NCBI RefSeq assembly: GCF_001476655.1
Contig: NZ_LDRT01000079.1
Location: 1 to 54,085, forward strand
Length of the DNA stretch: 54,085 nucleotides
Direction of reading: 5' to 3'
Source: Microbacterium testaceum
GTDB lineage: Bacteria > Actinomycetota > Actinomycetes > Actinomycetales > Microbacteriaceae
In this document: positions 8,645 through 14,464 of the stretch, in pieces
Layout: each line of letters begins with the position of its first letter
Position numbering within the stretch: position 1 is the stretch's first letter
The notes under the pieces: model-generated
Seen by the model: the letters and a program-made list of their open reading frames with translations, nothing else
Databases searched by the model: none
What the model was told of the DNA's origin: nothing
Program-made: the position numbers and the translations under genes

Positions 8645-10129
8645 ATGTCCGCACTGCCCCCGATCACTCCGCAGCACGTCCTCGGCTTCGAGGGCGCCCG
8701 GGTGGTCGTGATCGGCGACGCCATGCTCGACCGCTACGTCGCGGGTGCCGTCGACCGCATCTCGCCGGAAGCGCCCATCCCGGTCCTTCGCGTGCGGCAG
8801 GACCGCAGCGTCGCGGGCGGTGCAGCCAATGCCGCGATGAACATCGCGGCTCTCGGCATCCAGACCACGCTCGTGGCCGCATGGGCCGACGACGAGGCCG
8901 GGCGCGAGCTCGAACGTCTGCTCTCCGGGACGGGCGTCGCCACCTCGCCCATCCGGCGCGGCAGCGCCCCGACCATCGAGAAGCTGCGCGTCGTGGCGGG
9001 AATGCAGCAGATCGTCCGCGTGGACCGCGAGGACCTCACTCCCCTGGATGCCGATGGCATCGACGCCGCCTTCGAGGCTGTCCGTGCGGCCGTGGGTGAA
9101 TCTCCGTCGCGCACGGCCATCGTCGTGTCCGACTACGCGAAGGGCATGCTGGGCGACGACCTCGTCACGCGGGTGATCGAACTGGGCAAGAGCCTCGGCA
9201 CCCCGGTCGTCGTCGACCCGAAGTCCACCGACATCCGCAAGTACCGCGGGGCGACGATCGTGAAGCCCAACTTCGCCGAGGCCCTGCAGATGTCCGGTCT
9301 GCGTGCCGACGCCCCCGACGAGGAGACCCTCGACACCATCGCCGAGCGGCTGCTCGTCGACGGCATCGAGTCGCTGGCGATCTCCCTCTCCGCAGTCGGC
9401 GTGGAGGTCGTCGAGGCGACCGCCCGCACGCGCATCCCGACGCGCGCTCGTCTCGTGGCAGACGTCTCGGGTGCGGGGGACTCGATGATCGCCGGGATCG
9501 CCGCGGGGCTCGCCGCCGGCCTCACCACGTTGCAGGCCGTTCAGATCGGCAACATGGCAGCCGGCATCGCCTGCGGCCGGCCGGGCACCGCCGTCGTCTC
9601 GAGCGCCGACCTGCTGAACGAGCTGCTCGTGGAGTCCTCGCCCGAGGACCGTCCGGGCACGATCGAGGACTGGGACGAACTCGCTCAGCTCGTCGCCGTC
9701 GAGAAAGACGCCGGGAAGTCCGTCGTCTTCGCCAACGGCGTGTTCGACCTGCTGCACGCGGGACACGTGGCGCTTCTGCGGGAGGCGCGCTCTCTCGGCG
9801 ACGTCCTGGTCGTGGGCGTGAACTCCGACGAGTCCACCGCGCGGCTGAAGGGCCCGACGCGCCCCCTTCAGCCCCAAGCGGACCGCATGAGCGTTCTCGA
9901 GGCGGTGCGCTACGTGGACTTCGTCACCGTCTTCGGCGAGGACACTCCGCGCGAGCTGATCCGCGCCATCCGCCCCGACGTCATCGTCAAGGGCTCGGAC
10001 TACCGCCCCGACCAGGTCGTCGGCGGAGAGGATGCCAAGGCCTGGGGCGGACGCGTCCACATCGTCAATCTGCTCGACGGCGTCTCGACCACGCGCCTGT
10101 CGCAGGGTCAGCAGGTCCGCCGCGGCTGA
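8645..10129 (+). CDS. hldE: Bifunctional D-glycero-beta-D-manno-heptose-7-phosphate kinase / 1-phosphate adenylyltransferase
   Basis: HldE (RfaE) phosphorylates heptose-7-phosphate at C1 and later adenylylates heptose-1-phosphate to ADP-heptose. The 494-residue product has both halves. Residues 1 to about 330 form a PfkB-type kinase with VVVIGDAMLDRYVAGAV, SVAGGAANAAMNIAALG and the catalytic VADVSGAGDSMIAG. Residues about 355-494 form a nucleotidyltransferase with VFANGVFDLLHAGHVALL (the HxGH motif), GVNSDESTARLKG and VIVKGSDYRPD. Length and domain order match the fused proteobacterial enzyme. It lies between the GT9 transferase and gmhA. No hldD epimerase is in the window, so the product would stay D-glycero unless hldD is elsewhere. 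Confidence 0.93.
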   Translation: MSALPPITPQHVLGFEGARVVVIGDAMLDRYVAGAVDRISPEAPIPVLRVRQDRSVAGGAANAAMNIAALGIQTTLVAAWADDEAGRELERLLSGTGVATSPIRRGSAPTIEKLRVVAGMQQIVRVDREDLTPLDADGIDAAFEAVRAAVGESPSRTAIVVSDYAKGMLGDDLVTRVIELGKSLGTPVVVDPKSTDIRKYRGATIVKPNFAEALQMSGLRADAPDEETLDTIAERLLVDGIESLAISLSAVGVEVVEATARTRIPTRARLVADVSGAGDSMIAGIAAGLAAGLTTLQAVQIGNMAAGIACGRPGTAVVSSADLLNELLVESSPEDRPGTIEDWDELAQLVAVEKDAGKSVVFANGVFDLLHAGHVALLREARSLGDVLVVGVNSDESTARLKGPTRPLQPQADRMSVLEAVRYVDFVTVFGEDTPRELIRAIRPDVIVKGSDYRPDQVVGGEDAKAWGGRVHIVNLLDGVSTTRLSQGQQVRRG

Positions 10130-10158
10130 ACCGCGACGGATCGGAGGAAGGGAACAAA

Positions 10159-10740
10159 ATGGGTGTTCTTCAGGAGAACCTGCTCGAGAACGCGCAGCGC
10201 ATGGCGGCGCTCGCCGAAGACGCCGCCTTCGGTGCCGCCTTCGATCGGGCCGCGGATGCCATGATCACGTCGCTGCGACAGGGGGGCACGCTCCTCGCCT
10301 GCGGCAACGGCGGGTCGATGACGAACGCCCAGCACTTCGCCGAAGAGCTGACCGGTCGCTTCCGGGGCAATCGCCCGCCCCTACGGGCCATGGCGATCTC
10401 GGATCCCTCGCACCTCACGTGCGTGGCGAACGACTACGGCTACGAGTTCGTGTTCTCGAAGTTCGTGGAGGCCTTCGCCCGCCCCGGCGACGTGCTTCTC
10501 GCGCTCTCCACGAGCGGGAAATCCCCGAACGTCCTGCGCGCCGCGGAGGCGATGAAGGCCGCGGGCGGCATCGTCGTGGCATCGTCGGCAACGGCTGAGT
10601 CGGCCCTCGGACAGATGGCGGACGTCACGATCGCGCTCGGCGGGAGTCGCTGGGCAGACCGGGTTCAGGAGTCGGAGCTCGTCGTCATCCACTCGCTCAT
10701 GCAGGCGATCGAGGACGGGTTCGGCTACTCCGCGGAGTGA
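10159..10740 (+). CDS. gmhA: Sedoheptulose-7-phosphate isomerase
   Basis: GmhA converts sedoheptulose-7-phosphate to D-glycero-D-manno-heptose-7-phosphate, the first step of the heptose pathway. The 193-residue protein is a single SIS domain of normal GmhA length. Characteristic segments are ACGNGGSMTNAQHFAEEL, ALSTSGKSPNVLRAAEAM and the C-terminal QESELVVIHSLMQAIED with the catalytic Glu/His region. A strong ribosome-binding site GGAGGAAGGG precedes the ATG. It is 29 bases after hldE and probably in the same operon. Its last 16 bases overlap tail-to-tail with gmhB on the other strand. Confidence 0.92.
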   Translation: MGVLQENLLENAQRMAALAEDAAFGAAFDRAADAMITSLRQGGTLLACGNGGSMTNAQHFAEELTGRFRGNRPPLRAMAISDPSHLTCVANDYGYEFVFSKFVEAFARPGDVLLALSTSGKSPNVLRAAEAMKAAGGIVVASSATAESALGQMADVTIALGGSRWADRVQESELVVIHSLMQAIEDGFGYSAE

Positions 10741-11330
10741 GTCGCGCGCGCTGCCACGAGGGGAGCGAGAGCTGCGGCGAAGGTCGCCAGACTCGGGTAG
10801 GTGAGGTCGGCCGCCGGGTCGATCTGGGACGAGATCCGCACGACGGCTCCGCCGCCGTTCGCCGCGGCGAGGCGACGCCCCATCTCCACATCGCCGGGTG
10901 TGTCGCCGACCATCACGGAAAGCGCGCCGTCGATCTCCGGGTGCTGCGCGAGATCGTCCTGCGCCATGCCCGGACGGGGCTTTCGACACGGGCAGTCGTC
11001 GGCGTCGAGATGTGGGCAGTACCGGATGCCGTCCAGGCGACCGCCGGCCGCGACGATGTGGTGCCGCATCCGTTCGTGAAGCTCGGCGAGCTCGTCCTCC
11101 GTCATCAGGCCCTTGCCGATGCCCTGCTGGTTCGTGACCAGGACGATGCGCGGCGCCCACCGCGCGAGGACGGGCAACGCATCCAGGACACCCGGTTCGA
11201 AGTGGAACTCGTCCCAGGTACGGACATAACCGCCCATGATGCGGGTGTTCACGACACCGTCGCGGTCGAGGAAAAGAGTCCAGGAGCGACCGACCCGTTC
11301 GTCGACGAGAGGGGAGAGACGAGAATTCAC
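10725..11330 (-). CDS. gmhB: D-glycero-beta-D-manno-heptose-1,7-bisphosphate 7-phosphatase
   Basis: GmhB removes the C7 phosphate from heptose-1,7-bisphosphate between the two HldE steps. The 201-residue HAD phosphatase has the nucleophile motif FLDRDGVVNTR (D22, D24), LVTNQQGIGKG, a zinc site with C105, H107, C113 and C115 (CPHLDADDCPC), and the late VGDTPGDVEMGRRLAAANG. The CxH...CxC zinc site is diagnostic for GmhB within the histidinol-phosphatase-like family. The GTG start at 11330 follows a -10 box by 6 bases. It is transcribed against gmhA, and its 3' end overlaps that gene. Confidence 0.92.
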   Translation of the reverse strand: MNSRLSPLVDERVGRSWTLFLDRDGVVNTRIMGGYVRTWDEFHFEPGVLDALPVLARWAPRIVLVTNQQGIGKGLMTEDELAELHERMRHHIVAAGGRLDGIRYCPHLDADDCPCRKPRPGMAQDDLAQHPEIDGALSVMVGDTPGDVEMGRRLAAANGGGAVVRISSQIDPAADLTYPSLATFAAALAPLVAARATHSAE

Positions 11331-11336
11331 CCGACG

Positions 11337-11342
11337 ACGCTA
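11337..11342 (-). promoter_or_regulatory. -10 box of gmhB (leaderless type)
   Basis: On the minus strand TAGCGT is followed by 6 bases and the GTG start of gmhB. Only about 35 bases separate it from the divergent box of the metallopeptidase gene, so the two promoters share one short regulatory region. Confidence 0.55.
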
Positions 11343-11376
11343 GCAGTGGCGCGCGACGCGGACCGGGGTGTACCGC

Positions 11377-11382
11377 TACGTT
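11377..11382 (+). promoter_or_regulatory. -10 box of the LGFP metallopeptidase gene
   Basis: TACGTT lies 6 bases before the ATG at 11389. This excludes the in-frame GTG at 11368, which is upstream of the box. Confidence 0.55.
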
Positions 11383-11388
11383 GACCGC

Positions 11389-13851
11389 ATGACCTCTCGG
11401 GTTTCCACGGGTATCGCAGCCCTCGCCGTCGTTGTGATGTCGCTGACCAGCGCGACGGGGGCGGTCGCCCTCGAACCGCTTCCGAACGAATCCGCGCCGG
11501 TGAAGGCGGCGCCGACGGCGACGGACGCTTCCGCGATCGGCGAGCTCGTGGAGCTCTCCGACCTGCCGGGTTCGACCGGGTCGACGTTCTTCGTGCGGGG
11601 CGAGTCCGGCGACACCACCGCCGTCGGTGCGGACGCCGTCCAGGAGATCGGAGCCGTCGCCGGAGACAAGGTCGAGATCGCCGACGGCGAGCTCTCCGTG
11701 GTCTCGCCGATCGAGGAGGCGGCGCCCGGGCTGGCCCACACCGTGGACGTCGTGCTGGTGACCGTGCGCATGCCCGCCGCCGATGGCCGACCCGCGTACG
11801 ACGCCCGTCCCTCCGCGTCGGTGGACACCGTCACCTCGTGGATCTCGTACGCCTCGGATCACCTGCGCCAGGCCAGCAACAGTCGGGTGGCCTCTCTCGC
11901 TCTCGGAGCGCGCGCCGAGATCACCACGGCAGGGACGTGCCAGCTCGACCTCGCAGGCTCGTCCGGCGACCTGACCGTCTGGAACGAGGCGGCCCGGGCC
12001 ATCTCACCCGGACGAAACGCGGCGAGCTACGAGAACAGCGGAGGACGCCACCTCCTCGTGGTGTTCCCGGCCGAGTGCGCGGATGCCTGGCAAGGCTCCG
12101 TCGGGATCGCGAACGTCGGCGGTGGCCTCTCGTACGGGGGCAACATCGCTCTGCTCGATCTGGGCCGGGGGCAGCGCCAGGCTTTCCTCCACGAGTTCGG
12201 CCACAACCTGAGCCTCCGGCACGCGAACAACTACGCCTGTCTCCCGCTGCAGAAGCACTGGGAAGGGAACGAGGGGTGCGGCTTCGCGGAGTACGCCGAC
12301 GTCTACGACCCGATGGGGATCGTCGTGGACGGCGACTACGACTCCCCGTTGTTCAATGCGGCGCACCGCGACGCGCTCGGCGGATACCCGGAGGGCAGTC
12401 TCGTGACGGTCGAGCAGGATGCCTCGACCTCCGTGACCCTTCGTCCCGCCTCCTCAGCGAACGGCACTCTCGCGATCAAGGTGCGTGATTCCAACGGGTG
12501 GGACTACTACCTCGACCTCCGCAACGGCCGTGGCTCCTTCGAGAGCGGCGCGTACTACGCCCGCGGCCGGGAGTGCGAGATCACGTGGGTGTGCACCCGG
12601 GACTACGGGGTTCGCATCACCCAACAGCAGTCCGCCGGCACGACGTCGTACGCGGTGGCGAGCGCGCAGGATGACGGCGACGGGTATGCGCTCGTGAAGG
12701 GCGATTGGTTCTCATCGTCGGAGGGGACGACCTGCGACATCTGGCTGTCCGTCGACGACATGTCGATGGACGGTGCCGGTCGCCCCACGTCGGCGACCGT
12801 GACCGTCCGCACCGGTGACAAGGCACCCGCGTGCGGGACCAGCCCCGACGGAGTCCATCCGTGGTTCCAGGCCAAGTACAAAGAACTGGGCGGCGCCTCC
12901 GGCCCGCTCGGCAAGCCGATCGCCCCCATGGTCTGCCAGTCCTCCGCGTGCTGGCAGGAGTTCGCCGGGGGCGTGCTGACCTCGGACGGTACCCAGATCG
13001 TGATGCTGTCCACCGCCTACGTGACCACGTGGTTGGCCAACGGCGGCCCGGACGGCGCCCTCGGTCTGGTCGCAGGACCCGAGTCGTGCTTCGGGACCTC
13101 TTGCGCGACGCCCTTCACCGGAGGGGTCATCACCTGGGTGCCGGGGCAGGGGGTCACCGCCGTGCCCGTGCACCCCTGGTTCCAGGCGAAGTGGAAAGAG
13201 CTCGGTGGGATCACCGGGTCGATCGGAACGCCCACCGAGGGGATGCGATGCCAGTCCTCGGCGTGCTGGCAGCAATTCACCGGCGGCGTCCTGACGTCTG
13301 ACGGTCGCCAGATCGTCCGGCTCTCCTCGGCGTACGTCTCGACCTGGACCGCCTGGGGCGGACCCGACGGTGATCTCGGGCTCGTGGCCGGAGGCGAGTC
13401 CTGTTTCGGAACGTACTGCCAGGCGTCGTTCGTCGGGGGAGTCATCGTCTGGGTGCCGAACAGCGGCGTCTACCCCGTGGCGAAGAAGTGGTTCTATCCC
13501 GCGTGGATGGCGCGCGGGGGCGCCACCGGTTCCCTGGGCCTGCCCTCGGACGCCATGAAATGCCAGTCCGCCGCGTGCTACCAGGTCTTCCGGAAGGGCA
13601 CGCTGACCTCGTCGACGTCCGGCATCCTCTCGCTTTCGTCGGCGTACGTGTCGAGGTGGATCGGCTGGGGCGGTCCAGATGGACAGCTCGGTCTGCTCAC
13701 CGGGCCCGAGGTCTGCTCCGGTTCGTTCTGCCAGGTGCCGTTCCAGCGGGGCTTGATGGTCTGGCAACCCGGGACGGACGTCCGCACCCTCTTCGGGGAT
13801 GAGGCCGACGAGTGGCGGCGCACGCACCCGGTGATGGCTCCCGCGCGCTGA
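11389..13851 (+). CDS. Secreted M11-like metallopeptidase with six LGFP repeats
   Basis: An 820-residue exported protein. Residues 1 to about 32 are a signal peptide (MTSRVSTGIAALAVVVMSL, then a small-residue cleavage region). The zinc site HEFGHNLSLRH is at residues 268-278, followed by a Met-turn region AEYADVYDPMGIV, the arrangement of gametolysin-like (M11) metzincins. From about residue 489 to 795 come six LGFP-type repeats in three A/B pairs; A units begin WFQAKYKELGG and B units YVTTWLANGGPDG. Every repeat carries a Cys-x4-Cys pair, probably a disulfide. The repeats likely bind a cell-wall polymer, placing the protease on the surface. Its substrate is unknown. Confidence 0.85.
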   Translation: MTSRVSTGIAALAVVVMSLTSATGAVALEPLPNESAPVKAAPTATDASAIGELVELSDLPGSTGSTFFVRGESGDTTAVGADAVQEIGAVAGDKVEIADGELSVVSPIEEAAPGLAHTVDVVLVTVRMPAADGRPAYDARPSASVDTVTSWISYASDHLRQASNSRVASLALGARAEITTAGTCQLDLAGSSGDLTVWNEAARAISPGRNAASYENSGGRHLLVVFPAECADAWQGSVGIANVGGGLSYGGNIALLDLGRGQRQAFLHEFGHNLSLRHANNYACLPLQKHWEGNEGCGFAEYADVYDPMGIVVDGDYDSPLFNAAHRDALGGYPEGSLVTVEQDASTSVTLRPASSANGTLAIKVRDSNGWDYYLDLRNGRGSFESGAYYARGRECEITWVCTRDYGVRITQQQSAGTTSYAVASAQDDGDGYALVKGDWFSSSEGTTCDIWLSVDDMSMDGAGRPTSATVTVRTGDKAPACGTSPDGVHPWFQAKYKELGGASGPLGKPIAPMVCQSSACWQEFAGGVLTSDGTQIVMLSTAYVTTWLANGGPDGALGLVAGPESCFGTSCATPFTGGVITWVPGQGVTAVPVHPWFQAKWKELGGITGSIGTPTEGMRCQSSACWQQFTGGVLTSDGRQIVRLSSAYVSTWTAWGGPDGDLGLVAGGESCFGTYCQASFVGGVIVWVPNSGVYPVAKKWFYPAWMARGGATGSLGLPSDAMKCQSAACYQVFRKGTLTSSTSGILSLSSAYVSRWIGWGGPDGQLGLLTGPEVCSGSFCQVPFQRGLMVWQPGTDVRTLFGDEADEWRRTHPVMAPAR
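12853..13790 (+). repeat. Six LGFP repeats in the metallopeptidase
   Basis: Six units of about 50 codons alternate between an A type (W-F-x-A-K/A-W-x-x-x-G-G) and a B type (Y-V-T/S-x-W-x-x-x-G-G-P-D-G). Cys-x4-Cys occurs in each unit. The alternation suggests growth by duplication of an A-B pair. Confidence 0.85.
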
Positions 13852-13909
13852 CCGGGCGCCTTCCCCGAGGAAAAATCCGTGTCCGGGGGGCATTTTCCCT
13901 GTTAACAGT

Positions 13910-13915
13910 GATACT
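13910..13915 (+). promoter_or_regulatory. Candidate -10 box of the lipoprotein gene
   Basis: GATACT is followed by 6 bases (GGAGGG) and the GTG at 13922. The GGAGG is too close to the GTG to act as a normal ribosome-binding site, so leaderless initiation fits better. Confidence 0.4.
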
Positions 13916-13921
13916 GGAGGG

Positions 13922-14464
13922 GTGAATGAACGTTCCGGCCGATCGCCGAGGATCTCCGGGCGTGCCCGGCACCGCACGCGCGTCCTGCAGGGCGCCCTCG
14001 TGGCGGTCGCCCTCGTCGCGACGCTGACCGCGTGCGCGTCGCGCCCCGGCGCGTCCACCACCGCGACCCCGACCGTCGAGCCCGCGCCCACCGCCTCGGC
14101 ATCCCCGTCGCCCTCCGCGACCCCCTCGCCCGAGGCGACGGACGAGGTGCAGCCTGAACCCGTGGCGACCAGTTCGGGGCCGGCGCTGGTCACGATCGTC
14201 AACTACGGGGCAGACGGTCAGAACATCTCGGCGTCCGGTCTCGTCTCCGGACCCATCGAAGAAGGCGGTGTGTGCACGCTGACCGCGACGTCGGCGAGCG
14301 GTGCGATCTTGACCGGATCCATCGATGCGGTGGCCACGCCCGCGGCCGTGAACTGCGGCATCATCGACATCCCGGCGCCCGCGGGGGAGTGGAAGCTGGT
14401 GCTCGAGTATCGCTCCGCCGGGACGTCGGCGGCGTCCGAGGCCGTCACGGTCTCCCAGCCGTGA
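13922..14464 (+). CDS. Putative exported lipoprotein of unknown function
   Basis: A 180-residue protein not assigned to a known family. After a basic N-terminus (RRxRHRTR type) there is a hydrophobic stretch ending in the lipobox LTAC with C38 as the likely lipidated residue. A low-complexity Thr/Ala/Ser/Pro linker follows (about residues 42-85). The remaining 90 residues look like a small beta-sandwich: ALVTIVNYGADGQNISASG, a cysteine pair (VCTLTAT and VNCGIID), and EWKLVLEYRSAGTSA. It lies between two LGFP-repeat genes and overlaps the second by GTGA, which suggests a joint role at the cell surface. Confidence 0.7.
   Translation: MNERSGRSPRISGRARHRTRVLQGALVAVALVATLTACASRPGASTTATPTVEPAPTASASPSPSATPSPEATDEVQPEPVATSSGPALVTIVNYGADGQNISASGLVSGPIEEGGVCTLTATSASGAILTGSIDAVATPAAVNCGIIDIPAPAGEWKLVLEYRSAGTSAASEAVTVSQP

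Noticed and set aside
10728..10737. Palindrome CTCCGCGGAG as a terminator or operator
   Set aside because: Without an internal loop it makes only a 3-bp stem, and both halves are explained by the two coding ends. A single 10-base palindrome is expected by chance in GC-rich DNA of this size.
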